From the NCBI GenBank assembly GCA_030704225.1, contig CP131915.1, positions 868,001-932,000 on the forward strand: 64,000 nucleotides of DNA. Direction: 5' to 3'. Positions within the stretch are counted from its first letter, which is position 1; each line of letters opens with the position of its first letter. The translations under genes and the position numbers were made by a program. Positions 51,905-61,353 of the stretch are shown piece by piece. Source of the DNA: Kosakonia sp. H02. Its GTDB lineage: Bacteria; Pseudomonadota; Gammaproteobacteria; Enterobacterales; Enterobacteriaceae. Below the pieces are notes generated by a model. It saw only the letters and a program-made list of their open reading frames with translations, ran no database searches and had not been told where the DNA came from.

Positions 51905-52942
51905 TTAATTTTTTTCGCTCAGCAAAAACGCAGCAAACTGCGGTGACATCCAGGTGGTAAAGCCCTCGCCCTGTTTGATTATCATAAATACCGCCAGCCC
52001 TTCCCTTTTCACCACGTCTTTCGCGTGATCGGCACCCAGCACCATCAAGCCAGTATCCCAGGCATCGGCTTCCAGCGCCGTCGGCGCGATAACGGTGACC
52101 GACACCAGCGCGTGTTCAATCGGGCGTCCCGTGCGCGGATCGATAACGTGGGAGATGCGTTTGCCGTCCAGCTCGTAATAGTTGCGATAACTGCCGGAGG
52201 TGCTGATGCCGTGGCCGTTAATGTCCACCACCGCTTGCGCCGCGTTTTCCTGGTCGGTTGGTTTCTGGATTGCCACGCGCCACGGTTGCCCCTGCGCATT
52301 CATGCCCCGGCTGGCGAGCGCACCGCCAACGGAGACCAGATAACGGCCGATGCCTTCACGCTCCATCAATTGCGCCAGATGATCCGCTGCATAACCTTCG
52401 CCCACGGTGGAGAGATCGACAAACAGATCGGGCAGATCTTTTTGCAGGAACTGCTCCCCGGCGCGGTTAATCACCGTTAAATGTTGCAGACCCGTGCGGG
52501 CTTTTGCCGCGTCGATTTGCGCCTGATCCGGCGTTTTTACCGGCTGCTTATCCGGCCCGAATCCCCATAAGTTCACCAGTGGGCCGACGGTGATATCCAT
52601 TGCGCCAGCGGTTTTCTCCCCCACGCGCAGCGAGGTCGTGACAATATCCGCCATTGCGGCGCTGACCGGCCACGGCGCGGTACTGGCGGCGTGGTTAAAA
52701 CGCATCAACGCAGAGTCATTTTTCCACGTCGACAGTAAGCGGTCGTCGGCATCAAGCTGTGTTTGAATTTTTTGCTGTAGCGCCTGCGCTTGCTGCGGCG
52801 CGATATTGACCAGGCTGACGCGCCAGAAGGTGCCCATGGTTTTGCCTTCCAGTACGGTCGGCTTTGCCTGATTACCGGAATCGCACCCGGTTAAAACGAA
52901 TAACGCCGCTAACACGCCGGCGCGAAGAAAAGTCATCGCCAT
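51905..52942 (-). CDS. apbE: FAD:protein FMN transferase lipoprotein ApbE
   Basis: Periplasmic flavin transferase that attaches FMN to threonine residues of partner proteins such as Na+-NQR and Rnf subunits. 345 residues. Signal peptide with lipobox LTGC at about residues 17-20 of the chosen start. Family motifs: GKTMGTFWRVSL, TVGPLVNLWGFGP, VDLSTVGEGYAADHL, VSVGGALASRG, SGSYRNYYELDGKRISHVIDPRTGRPI. I start at ATG 52942, with AGGAG nine bases upstream; the open frame to 52990 is not used. Confidence 0.96.
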   Translation of the reverse strand: MAMTFLRAGVLAALFVLTGCDSGNQAKPTVLEGKTMGTFWRVSLVNIAPQQAQALQQKIQTQLDADDRLLSTWKNDSALMRFNHAASTAPWPVSAAMADIVTTSLRVGEKTAGAMDITVGPLVNLWGFGPDKQPVKTPDQAQIDAAKARTGLQHLTVINRAGEQFLQKDLPDLFVDLSTVGEGYAADHLAQLMEREGIGRYLVSVGGALASRGMNAQGQPWRVAIQKPTDQENAAQAVVDINGHGISTSGSYRNYYELDGKRISHVIDPRTGRPIEHALVSVTVIAPTALEADAWDTGLMVLGADHAKDVVKREGLAVFMIIKQGEGFTTWMSPQFAAFLLSEKN

Positions 52943-52990
52943 GTTTGTTATCTCCTTGCTGGCGGCAAGCGTACACCAGGAATCGGGCAA

Positions 52991-53013
52991 TAAAAAAGGG
53001 GCCTTTCGGCCCC
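52991..53013 (-). terminator. Terminator after ompC
   Basis: GGGGCC/GGCCCC stem with a GAAA loop, then six T on the minus strand, 22 bp after the ompC stop. Confidence 0.9.
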
Positions 53014-53034
53014 TGTATACGTTTCGTTGTGAAT

Positions 53035-54171
53035 TTAGAACTGGTAAACCAGACCCAGTGCAACGATGTCGTCGGTGCTGATGCCAGCCTGACGAGTGAA
53101 GGTATTGTCGTCCAGCAGGTTGATTTTGTAATCAACATAGGTGGACATGTTTTTGTTGAAGTAGTAAGTCGCGCCAACATCAACATATTTCAGGATATCC
53201 TGATCACCGAAGTTAGCCGTGCCGGTGTTGTTGGTGATGTCCTTACCTTTAGATTGCAGGTAAGCGATGGACGGACGCAGACCGAAATCGAACTGGTACT
53301 GCGCAACCACTTCGAAGTTCTGTGCTTTGTTAGCAAAACCGTAGATGTCGCTGGTGCTCTGGGAGTTACCAAAACGGGTGGCGTTATAGGTCTGAGAGTA
53401 CTGCGCCGCCAGGTAGATATTGTTGGCGTCGTATTTCAGGCCGCCGCTGTAAACTTCAGCGCGATCGCCCTCACCATACAGTGCGTCATTGCCAAGCGCG
53501 TTCTGATCAGCAGTACGTTTAGACGAGGAAAGCGCACCACCGATGCTGAAGCCTTCGCCCAGATCGTAAGTCAGAGACGCGCCGTAACCGTCGCCATTCT
53601 GACGCAGCGTGCTGCGGCCCGTGTCGTTTTCGCCGCTGGCGCTGCCGTTTTTGCCCTGGTATTGCAGCGCAAAGTTCAGGCCATCAACCAGACCGAAGAA
53701 GTCAGTGTTGCGGTAGGTAGCAACGCCGTTAGCACGGGATTGCATGAAGTTGTCTGCGCCGTAGGTGTCGCCGCCGAATTCCGGCAGAACGTCGGTCCAG
53801 GAGGTAACGTCGTAAATAACGCCGTAGTTACGACCGTAGTCGAAAGAGCCAGCGTCGGCAACGCGGATACCGGCGAATGCCAGACGGGTCCATGCCTGGT
53901 CGCTGGCAGCTTCAGAGTCGTTCGCCTGAACGTTGTATTCCCACTGACCGTAACCTGTTACCTGGTCGTTAACCTGAGTTTCGCCTTTGAAGCCGAAACG
54001 AACGTAAGTCTGATCGCCATCGGAGCCGTCGTCGTCAGAAAAATAGTGCAGACCATCAACTTTGCCGTACAGATCTAATTTGTTGCCATCTTTGTTATAA
54101 ACTTCAGCCGCATTTGCTGCGCCCGCTACCAGCAGAGCCGGTACCAGGAGGGACAGTGCTTTAACTTTCAT
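53035..54171 (-). CDS. ompC: Outer-membrane porin OmpC
   Basis: Trimeric 16-strand general porin for small hydrophilic solutes. 378 residues. Signal peptide MKVKALSLLVPALLVAGAANA, mature start AEVYNKDGNKLDLYGKVDGLHYFSDD. The constriction-loop L3 region PEFGGDTYGADNFMQSRANGVATYRN is present. It ends ALGLVYQF with terminal Phe. Position next to micF, an OmpR-box promoter and neighbouring apbE identify it as OmpC rather than OmpF. Regulated by EnvZ/OmpR. Confidence 0.97.
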   Translation of the reverse strand: MKVKALSLLVPALLVAGAANAAEVYNKDGNKLDLYGKVDGLHYFSDDDGSDGDQTYVRFGFKGETQVNDQVTGYGQWEYNVQANDSEAASDQAWTRLAFAGIRVADAGSFDYGRNYGVIYDVTSWTDVLPEFGGDTYGADNFMQSRANGVATYRNTDFFGLVDGLNFALQYQGKNGSASGENDTGRSTLRQNGDGYGASLTYDLGEGFSIGGALSSSKRTADQNALGNDALYGEGDRAEVYSGGLKYDANNIYLAAQYSQTYNATRFGNSQSTSDIYGFANKAQNFEVVAQYQFDFGLRPSIAYLQSKGKDITNNTGTANFGDQDILKYVDVGATYYFNKNMSTYVDYKINLLDDNTFTRQAGISTDDIVALGLVYQF

Positions 54172-54282
54172 TTTATTAACCCTCTGTTATATGCATTTTT
54201 TATTGCCACTGCTTGCTGATTAACCCTCAAATCAGCTGGCGAATTCATTGTGCTTAAAAAAATAAAATAATCCAACAGGAAT

Positions 54283-54288
54283 ATGATA
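54283..54288 (-). promoter_or_regulatory. ompC promoter -10 element
   Basis: TATCAT on the minus strand within CGTATCATATTCCTGTTGG, the same context as the E. coli ompC promoter. The long leader to the ATG at 54171 is also conserved (AACAGAGGGTTAATAA before the start). Confidence 0.65.
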
Positions 54289-54298
54289 CGAAAACTTT

Positions 54299-54333
54299 GA
54301 AGATGTTTCATATTTAATGATAGATGTTTCATT
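54299..54333 (-). promoter_or_regulatory. OmpR binding sites upstream of ompC
   Basis: Two direct copies of TGAAACATCT (minus strand; plus-strand AGATGTTTCA at 54301-54310 and 54322-54331), 21 bp apart, immediately upstream of the ompC -10. They correspond to the OmpR C-boxes of E. coli. Confidence 0.75.
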
Positions 54334-54496
54334 TTGTAATTATAAGGGAACTTTTTTTAGCACGTATCGCTAAAAAATAACGCACGAATAATCAAATAAA
54401 TATATAATCACCAATAAATACAACTAGTTAACTATAAGAATATTCACAGCACTGATTGCAAAGCCCAATGAGAATTTCCCCACTAAAATACCCAAC

Positions 54497-54589
54497 GCTA
54501 TCATCATTAACTTTATTTATTACCGTCATTCGAATCTGAATGTCTGTTTACCCCTCTTAGGACCGGATGCTTCGCATTCGGTTTTTTTT
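54497..54589 (+). ncRNA. micF: MicF antisense sRNA
   Basis: About 93 nt, nearly identical to E. coli MicF at both ends. It starts GCTATCATCATTAACTTTA, the part that pairs with the ompF ribosome-binding site, and ends with an intrinsic terminator (ACCGGATGC-TTC-GCATTCGGT, then T-run). It lies divergent from ompC, upstream of rcsD, as expected, and works with Hfq. The middle segment differs from K-12 (GACCGG follows a CCCCTCTTAG stretch). Confidence 0.92.
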
Positions 54590-55013
54590 TACCTTTCTTT
54601 ACCTAAGCTGAATCTCAATAAACATATAATCACTATTTGTAATGATTATTAATTAATCAACTTCCGTGCCAGCTTTTTTCTCATTGCATAATAACGTGAT
54701 TAATATCTTGTTATTGCCTGCGTTCTTTCTTAATCGAAACGGTAAATATTTGTACAAATTTATTTGATATGTACATTTTTAACGTACACAGAGGCATAAA
54801 TGCATACTCATGCACTTTCCAGGCATTTACTGAAAAGAGAGTCTGGAAATTCACTCATTTACCGATATACTGCCTGCTGTACATTCTTCTGAGGCACACA
54901 ACATCTTGAAGCTCGCCGCGCAGTTAACGCGGTGCTTACGGCATGGCAGCAATATTGTCTTAGCGCATGCTGAGGTTTATCAGCAGTGTTGTCATAACGG
55001 GTTACACACACGA
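54590..55013 (+). other. rcsD upstream region
   Basis: 424 bp of AT-rich sequence between micF and the rcsD start. It must hold the rcsDB promoter. Three near-identical hexamers (TGTACA at 54751 and 54770, CGTACA at 54783) and a fourth TGTACA at 54878 stand out. An open frame with a TTG start at 54906 extends rcsD by 36 residues with no homology to RcsD; I treat it as non-coding. Confidence 0.5.
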
Positions 55014-57683
55014 ATGAGTCAATCTGACACAATGATCCCTGGCAAATTTTCCCTTATACCGGGCAACATAACCCGTTACTTTCTGTTGTTGATTATTGTC
55101 CTGCTGGTAACCATGGGGGTGATGATCCAAAGTGCGGTCAATGCCTGGTTGAAGGACAAAAGCTATCAAATCGTCGATACCACCCACGCCATTCATAAGC
55201 GTATCGATATCTGGCGTTATGCCACCTGGCAAATCTATGACAATATCGCCGCCGCATCTTCCTCTACGCCTGGCGAGGGGTTGCAGGAGACACGTTTAAA
55301 GCAGGATGTTTACTACCTGGAGAAACCGCGGCGTAAAACCGAAGCGCTAATTTTCGGCTCCCATGACAGCTCCACGCTGGAGATGACCCAACGCATTTCG
55401 GCCTACCTGGATACGCTGTGGGGCGCGGAAACCGTGCCGTGGTCGATGTATTACCTTAACGGCCAGGATAACAGCATGATTCTGGTATCGACGCTGCCGC
55501 TCAAAGATCTTACCTCCGGGTTTAAAGATTCAATGATTGGCAATATTGTTGATTCCCGCCGCGCAGAGATGCTCCAGCAGGCTAACGCCCTTGATGAGCG
55601 CGAAAGTTTCTCTTCCTTGCGCCGCCTTGCCTGGCAAAACGGTCGCTACTTTACGCTGCGCACCACGTTCAACCAGCCGGGTCATCTGGCGACCGTCGTC
55701 GCGTTTGACCTGCCGATTAACGATCTGATCCCGCCGGGTATGTCGCTGGACAGCTTCCGCCTCGATCCCGATACCATGCAAACCAGTGCGCGGGGGCAAG
55801 ATAAAGAGACCACAGACAGCGCGTCCGTTAACTTCAACAGTTCACGCATTGAGATCTCGTCTTCTCTGAGCGGCACCGGTCTGCGTCTGGTGTGGCAAGT
55901 GCCCTTTGGCACGCTGCTGCTTGATACGCTGCAAAACATTCTGTTGCCGCTATTGTTGAATATCGGCCTGCTGGCGCTGGCGCTGTTTGGTTACACCACG
56001 TTTCGCCAGCAGCCTGGACGTAAAACTGATAGCCTGGCTGCGCCCGGCGCGAATAATGAGCTACGCGTGCTGCGCGCGTTTAATGAAGAGATTGTCTCAC
56101 TGCTGCCACTGGGGCTGCTGGTGCACGATCAGGAAGCCAACCGCACGGTATTGAGTAATAAGATTGCCGACCATTTACTGCCGCATCTTAATTTGCAAAA
56201 CATCACTGCGATGGCCGATCAGCACCAGGGCGTGATTCAGGCAACCATCAATAATGAGTTGTATGAAATCCGCCAGTTCCGCAGCCAGGTTGCTTCACGT
56301 ACGCAGATTTTTATTATTCGCGATCAGGATCGCGAAGTGCTGGTCAATAAAAAGCTCAAACAAGCCCAGCGTTTGTATGAGAAAAACCAGCAGGGCCGCG
56401 CCACCTTTATGAGCAACCTCGCAGACTCGCTGAAACAACCGGTGAAAGCGCTGGCCAGCGAAGCAGCGGCATTGCAAAGTGAAGAAGCGAATCGCCTGGC
56501 TGACCATGCTGACAGGCTGGTGCAGCTGGTGGATGAGATCCAACTGGCGAATATGCTGGAGAGCGACAGCTGGAAAGGTTCGCCTTCGCTGTTCTCCATT
56601 CAGGATTTGATTGATGAAGTGGTGCCGGAAGTGCTGCCGGTTATCAAGCGTAAGGGCTTGCAGTTACTGATTAATAACCATCTGCCAGCGAATGAAGAGC
56701 GGCATGGCGATCGCGATGCGCTATGTCGCATCCTGTTGCTGCTGATTCAATACGCAGTCACCACCACGCAAATGGGCAAAATCACCCTTGAGGTGAATAT
56801 GGACGAGTCGGCGGAAGACCGCCTGACATTCCGTATTCTGGATACCGGCGTGGGCGTCAATGCCAGCGAGATCGATAACCTGCACTTCCCGTTCCTTAAT
56901 GAAACGCAGGGCGATCAGTACGGAAAAGCGAACGCCCTCACCTTTTGGCTGTGCGATCAGCTGGCACGCAAACTGGGCGGCCATCTGAATATCAAAGCGC
57001 GTGAAGATCTGGGTACCCGTTATTCCCTGCATGTGAAAATGGCAGCGCGTTCACAGCAGGCAGAGAGTGAAGAAAAATTACTCGATGACGTGGTAGCGAT
57101 GATCGATATTACCTCGAATGAGATCCGTAATATCGTGGTTCGCCAGTTGGAAAACTGGGGAGCGAGCTGCATTTCGCCGGATGAAAGATTATCGAGTCAA
57201 GAATATGATCTGTTTTTGACAGATAATCCGTCTAATCTTACTGCCTCAGGCTTGCTTTTAAGCGATGATGAGGTCGGCGTGCGGAAAATTGGCCCAGGAC
57301 AATTCCGCGTTAACTTTAATATGAGCAATGCAATGCAAGGAGCAATATTGCAGCTTATCGAAGAGCAACTGGCGCAGGGGGAAGTACCGGAGTCGCCTTT
57401 GGGAGGCGATGAAAACGCCGAGCTCCACGCCAGCGGCTATTACGCGCTGTTTGTTGACACAGTACCCGATGATGTTAAGAGGTTGTATACTGAATCGGCA
57501 TCGCGCGATTTCGCTGCGCTGGCACAGACGGCACACCGCCTGAAAGGGGTGTTCGCCATGCTTAATCTGGTACCTGGTAAGCAGTTGTGTGAAACGCTGG
57601 AGCAATTAATTCGTGAGAGTGATGCTCCAGGCATAGAAAATTACATCAGCGACATTGACGCTTACGTCAAGAGCTTGCTGTAG
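55014..57683 (+). CDS. rcsD: Phosphotransfer intermediate protein RcsD
   Basis: Inner-membrane histidine phosphotransfer protein that relays phosphate from RcsC to RcsB, and is acted on by IgaA. 889 residues from ATG 55014 (MSQSDTMIPGKFSLIPGN). Helix 1: YFLLLIIVLLVTMGVMIQSAV; periplasmic domain to about residue 300; helix 2: ILLPLLLNIGLLALALFGYTTF; degenerate histidine-kinase-like part; ABL domain; C-terminal HPt domain with the phospho-histidine in AQTAHRLKGVFAML. Followed by rcsB after 16 bp. Confidence 0.97.
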   Translation: MSQSDTMIPGKFSLIPGNITRYFLLLIIVLLVTMGVMIQSAVNAWLKDKSYQIVDTTHAIHKRIDIWRYATWQIYDNIAAASSSTPGEGLQETRLKQDVYYLEKPRRKTEALIFGSHDSSTLEMTQRISAYLDTLWGAETVPWSMYYLNGQDNSMILVSTLPLKDLTSGFKDSMIGNIVDSRRAEMLQQANALDERESFSSLRRLAWQNGRYFTLRTTFNQPGHLATVVAFDLPINDLIPPGMSLDSFRLDPDTMQTSARGQDKETTDSASVNFNSSRIEISSSLSGTGLRLVWQVPFGTLLLDTLQNILLPLLLNIGLLALALFGYTTFRQQPGRKTDSLAAPGANNELRVLRAFNEEIVSLLPLGLLVHDQEANRTVLSNKIADHLLPHLNLQNITAMADQHQGVIQATINNELYEIRQFRSQVASRTQIFIIRDQDREVLVNKKLKQAQRLYEKNQQGRATFMSNLADSLKQPVKALASEAAALQSEEANRLADHADRLVQLVDEIQLANMLESDSWKGSPSLFSIQDLIDEVVPEVLPVIKRKGLQLLINNHLPANEERHGDRDALCRILLLLIQYAVTTTQMGKITLEVNMDESAEDRLTFRILDTGVGVNASEIDNLHFPFLNETQGDQYGKANALTFWLCDQLARKLGGHLNIKAREDLGTRYSLHVKMAARSQQAESEEKLLDDVVAMIDITSNEIRNIVVRQLENWGASCISPDERLSSQEYDLFLTDNPSNLTASGLLLSDDEVGVRKIGPGQFRVNFNMSNAMQGAILQLIEEQLAQGEVPESPLGGDENAELHASGYYALFVDTVPDDVKRLYTESASRDFAALAQTAHRLKGVFAMLNLVPGKQLCETLEQLIRESDAPGIENYISDIDAYVKSLL

Positions 57684-57699
57684 CAAGGTAGCCTAATAC

Positions 57700-58350
57700 A
57701 TGAACAATATGAACGTAATTATTGCCGATGACCATCCGATTGTACTGTTCGGTATTCGCAAGTCACTCGAACAAATCGAATGGGTAAATGTAGTCGGTGA
57801 ATTTGAAGACTCTACAGCGCTCATTAACAACCTGCCGAAACTTGAGGCCAATGTATTGATAACCGACCTGTCAATGCCGGGCGACAAATACGGCGATGGC
57901 ATTACGCTTATCAAATACATTAAGCGCCACTTCCCGGCGCTGTCGATTATTGTGCTTACCATGAACAATAACCCGGCTATCCTGAGTGCCGTGCTGGATC
58001 TCGATATTGAAGGGATTGTGCTTAAACAAGGCGCACCGACGGATCTGCCGAAAGCGCTGGCGGCACTGCAAAAAGGGAAGAAATTTACCCCGGAAAGCGT
58101 TTCCCGTCTGCTGGAGAAAATCAGCGCCGGTGGTTACGGCGACAAGCGTTTGTCGCCAAAAGAGAGCGAAGTATTGCGCCTGTTCGCAGAAGGTTTCCTG
58201 GTCACCGAAATTGCCAAGAAGCTGAACCGCAGTATTAAGACCATCAGCAGCCAGAAGAAATCAGCCATGATGAAACTGGGTGTGGATAACGATATTGCCC
58301 TGCTGAACTACCTCTCTTCCGTTACGCTAACCCAGACGGAAAAAGAGTAA
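57700..58350 (+). CDS. rcsB: Response regulator RcsB
   Basis: Capsule, motility and envelope-stress regulator. 216 residues. Receiver domain with phospho-acceptor Asp56 (NVLITDLSMPG), acidic pocket DDH at 10-12; LuxR/GerE helix-turn-helix (LSPKESEVLRLFAEGFLVTEIAKKLNRSIKTISSQKKSAMMKLG). Same length as E. coli. It works as a homodimer or with RcsA, GadE, BglJ. Its operon is rcsD-rcsB, convergent with rcsC. Confidence 0.99.
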   Translation: MNNMNVIIADDHPIVLFGIRKSLEQIEWVNVVGEFEDSTALINNLPKLEANVLITDLSMPGDKYGDGITLIKYIKRHFPALSIIVLTMNNNPAILSAVLDLDIEGIVLKQGAPTDLPKALAALQKGKKFTPESVSRLLEKISAGGYGDKRLSPKESEVLRLFAEGFLVTEIAKKLNRSIKTISSQKKSAMMKLGVDNDIALLNYLSSVTLTQTEKE

Positions 58351-58357
58351 TCCTCGC

Positions 58358-58388
58358 AACCCCGGCCGCCGCCGGGGTTCTTTTTTTC
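58358..58388. terminator. Bidirectional terminator between rcsB and rcsC
   Basis: AACCCCGGC-CGCC-GCCGGGGTT nine-bp stem at 58358-58379, followed by CTTTTTTTT on the plus strand. No equivalent T-run on the minus side, so it is mainly for rcsB. Confidence 0.85.
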
Positions 58389-58392
58389 ACCG

Positions 58393-61239
58393 TTATTTCC
58401 TGCTGTATCTTACCCGCGCGGCATACACAGCCAGCGTTTGCTTAAGCACGTCCAGCGTCACCGGTTTCGACAGGCAGCTATCCATGCCCGACTCCAGACA
58501 GCGCTGCTTCTCTTCCGCCAGCGCGTTGGCCGTCACGCCGATCACCGGCAACGTCAGCCCTAACTGGCGAATGCGTTGTGTCAGGCGATAACCGTCCATA
58601 TTCGGCATGTTAACGTCGCTGAGCACAATATCGATCGGGTTCTTGCTCAACACGTTCAGCGCATCAACGCCGTCGTTGGCGGTTTTACATTGATACCCCA
58701 GCGACCCCAGCTGATCGGCCAGCAAACGCCGGTTGATAGGATGATCGTCCACCACCAGAATCATCATATCGTCGTTGTGCGAGACATCATTCGACTCTGC
58801 CGGTAATGCACTGGCCGCCTGCGGTTCAGCCACCTGCACCCGATAAATCCGCCCCAGCAACGCCAGCAGATCGTGAGGAGAAGCCACGCTGTGCAGCCAT
58901 TCGCCTGGCGCGCGCTCCAGCGGGATACCAATATGGCGACGGCAGAAAATAATCACTGCACGGCCGGTCCATGGCTGCACAACTTCATCATCAGTAATCA
59001 GCGTGTCCTGATTGCCCAGTTCGCGCCCGTCATACTGTTTCACCTGGATACCGTTCCAGCTCAGGAATGTTTGCAGATACTGCGACAGCGACGCGTTACG
59101 CACCGCCAGCCAGCAACAGGTGTCCGCCAGGCCATCCACGTCTGCACGCACCGACGGCACAACGTTGTAAAGCGGAATACGGATGGTGAACTGGCTGCCC
59201 ATACCCGGTTCGGTATCGACCGAGATATCGCCGTCCATCATATTGACAAGCTTCTCGCAAATCGCCAGCCCCAGCCCGGTGCCCTGGAAGTTACGCTGCA
59301 CGCCCGTCCCTACCTGGAAGAAGGGATCGAACAAGCGCACCACTTCTTTGCCTGGGATCCCGACACCGGTATCGCGCACGCGAATGCTGAGGTAATCCTC
59401 GTCACGCTGAACATGCAGGACAATGCAGCCAATATCGGTAAATTTGATCGCGTTGCTTAACAGGTTGGAGATCACCTGTTGCAAACGCATCGGGTCGCCA
59501 TTCAGCGACACCGGCACATCTGGCTCAATAAAGCAGTACAGTCCAAGTTGCTTGCGCACCACCAGCGGTAAATAGTTGGCGGTGATATGGCTCATGACTT
59601 CACGCGGCGAAAACTCGCGTGGCTCAATTTTCAACTGCTCGGACTCAATTTTCGAGAAGTCGAGAATATCGCTGATGATTTTCAGCAACAGACTGGAGGA
59701 GTTATTCATCGCCGTTACCAGCCTGTCGACCCCTTTCGGCAACTCTTTGGTTTGCAATAAATCAAGGTTACCGATAATGCCGTACAGCGGCGTACGCAGT
59801 TCATGGCTGACGGTCGCCAGGAACATCGATTTCGACTGGCTCGCCTGCTCCGCCGCCTGCGCCATCTCCTGCAATGACTCTTCCATTTTGACGCGGGCAG
59901 AAACATCCACCAGCACGCAAATGGCGACGTTTTCATTGCGATAGCGCGAATGCACGAAGCTGATTTGCAGGTTGGTATTGTTACTGGTCAGCACATCGAC
60001 AAAATTAACCTGCTGACCACAAATGATCTGCGTCAGCCGCTGCCTGTCTTCATGGGTCAGCATATTCAGGTAGTTATGCGCCAGTTCGTTACTCAGAATA
60101 TTGGTGCCGTCCTGGGTGCGCAAAATACAGATGCCGACCGGCGCCGAAGCGACAATTTTACGGTTGAACTGCTCATGCTCTTCGAGCCGCTGAGCGTCAT
60201 TTTCTGCCGGAATAAAGATGCGCCGCTCATACATTCGCGCCAGGGTAAATAGCGCCACGCCAACCAGCACATTGAGCAACACGGCGTTGAGGATCAGCAT
60301 GCGAATGCGTTCCAGCACCATATCCACCGGCACGGAATACACCACACTGAGCGACGACGGCGGCAGGCTCTTTTTCAGGATCAGCTCACGGAAACCCGAG
60401 GTATAGCCAAACCACGAACGCTCCTGCAACCAGCGCGGATCGGCGGTAATGGCGTTCTCCTGCCCGGTCAGGGAGATCAGAGTATGCCCATTGTCATCCA
60501 GAATGGTCACGCCCATCGGTAAGCTGCCCGGCGTGAAAAAGTTTTCCATGCGGATCGACTGTTCAGTGCCCAGCAGCGCTTGCAGGCGGTTACCCAGATA
60601 GACCGGCGTCAGGGCATAAAAATACCCGATACCCGGGCGTGGGCCCAGGCTCATCCAGTAGACGTTGTTGCTGCGCTCGTCCTGCGGCGCATTGCGGTAT
60701 TTAACAATACGTTCATGCAGGCTTTTCAGTGTGTCATCCCGTTCTACCGGCATATCGCGCAGGCCAAAATCGGCCATACAGAGATTATCGCTGCCAATCA
60801 GAAACACACGGTTGAGATCGTAGGCGGCGGAGAAATTATCGCGCCAGTAGCGCATAAACCACGCCAGCGACTCCAGCGAGCCGCGCCAGGAGCTGCCCAT
60901 TGCCGAGCAGTCTGAATCCGGGAACAGCGGCAAAAACGCCGGTACGTCGGTTTTATCACCGAGATTGCGCGACGTAAGGATGCCGTTTTCCGCCGTCAGA
61001 CGGTTTTCAGCAATGTACTTCAGCTCCTTCATGACATCAGAGGTACGCTGTATATAGCGCTGGGCCTGATCGGAGCTGAGGTTGAATTCCTGGCGAATTT
61101 CCGACTCTTTGTCATGCAGGGCATTGACGATGTAAAAGACCGAGAAAAAGGCAATCAACAGCCAAAGCAATAGCGCCAGCGCCCTGAACAAATAGCGGGA
61201 TACTTTCAGGGTACTGCGAAAAGAGACGAGGTATTTCAA
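58393..61239 (-). CDS. rcsC: Hybrid sensor histidine kinase RcsC
   Basis: Inner-membrane kinase starting the Rcs phosphorelay. About 948 residues. Helix 1 (YLFRALALLLWLLIAFFSVFYIV), periplasmic domain, helix 2 (MLILNAVLLNVLVGVALFTLA), PAS-like region, HisKA with ATVSHELRTPLYG, HATPase (NLLSNAIKFTD; VRDTGVGIPG; GTGLGLAICEKL), RcsC-ABL domain, and receiver domain (VLSDVNMPNMDGYRLT, phospho-Asp). No ATG fits the start: the E. coli-equivalent codon is TTG at 61239 (LKYLVSFRS), with an alternative TTG at 61260. I prefer 61239 for length (E. coli 949). Confidence 0.95.
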   Translation of the reverse strand: MKYLVSFRSTLKVSRYLFRALALLLWLLIAFFSVFYIVNALHDKESEIRQEFNLSSDQAQRYIQRTSDVMKELKYIAENRLTAENGILTSRNLGDKTDVPAFLPLFPDSDCSAMGSSWRGSLESLAWFMRYWRDNFSAAYDLNRVFLIGSDNLCMADFGLRDMPVERDDTLKSLHERIVKYRNAPQDERSNNVYWMSLGPRPGIGYFYALTPVYLGNRLQALLGTEQSIRMENFFTPGSLPMGVTILDDNGHTLISLTGQENAITADPRWLQERSWFGYTSGFRELILKKSLPPSSLSVVYSVPVDMVLERIRMLILNAVLLNVLVGVALFTLARMYERRIFIPAENDAQRLEEHEQFNRKIVASAPVGICILRTQDGTNILSNELAHNYLNMLTHEDRQRLTQIICGQQVNFVDVLTSNNTNLQISFVHSRYRNENVAICVLVDVSARVKMEESLQEMAQAAEQASQSKSMFLATVSHELRTPLYGIIGNLDLLQTKELPKGVDRLVTAMNNSSSLLLKIISDILDFSKIESEQLKIEPREFSPREVMSHITANYLPLVVRKQLGLYCFIEPDVPVSLNGDPMRLQQVISNLLSNAIKFTDIGCIVLHVQRDEDYLSIRVRDTGVGIPGKEVVRLFDPFFQVGTGVQRNFQGTGLGLAICEKLVNMMDGDISVDTEPGMGSQFTIRIPLYNVVPSVRADVDGLADTCCWLAVRNASLSQYLQTFLSWNGIQVKQYDGRELGNQDTLITDDEVVQPWTGRAVIIFCRRHIGIPLERAPGEWLHSVASPHDLLALLGRIYRVQVAEPQAASALPAESNDVSHNDDMMILVVDDHPINRRLLADQLGSLGYQCKTANDGVDALNVLSKNPIDIVLSDVNMPNMDGYRLTQRIRQLGLTLPVIGVTANALAEEKQRCLESGMDSCLSKPVTLDVLKQTLAVYAARVRYSRK

Positions 61240-61319
61240 CCTGGGGAAACTCCGCCACAAGGAAGTTAAAAAAGAGTGTGCTTAAAGTAGCGATAAATCG
61301 CAAAGGTCGCAATGGCAAT

Positions 61320-61346
61320 GAAAAAGGGCCGGAAACCGGCCCTTTG
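61320..61346 (-). terminator. Terminator after gyrA
   Basis: AAAGGGCCGG/CCGGCCCTTT stem with TTT loop. On the minus strand it continues CCCTTTTTC, 8 bp past the gyrA stop. Confidence 0.88.
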
Positions 61347-61353
61347 TAACGCG

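Noticed and set aside
52864..54078. 404-codon plus-strand frame
   Set aside because: Antisense shadow of ompC and the apbE 5' end, low-complexity Val/Ala-rich translation.
54906..55013. 36-residue N-terminal extension of rcsD from TTG
   Set aside because: No similarity to RcsD; the ATG at 55014 gives the expected length and start sequence.
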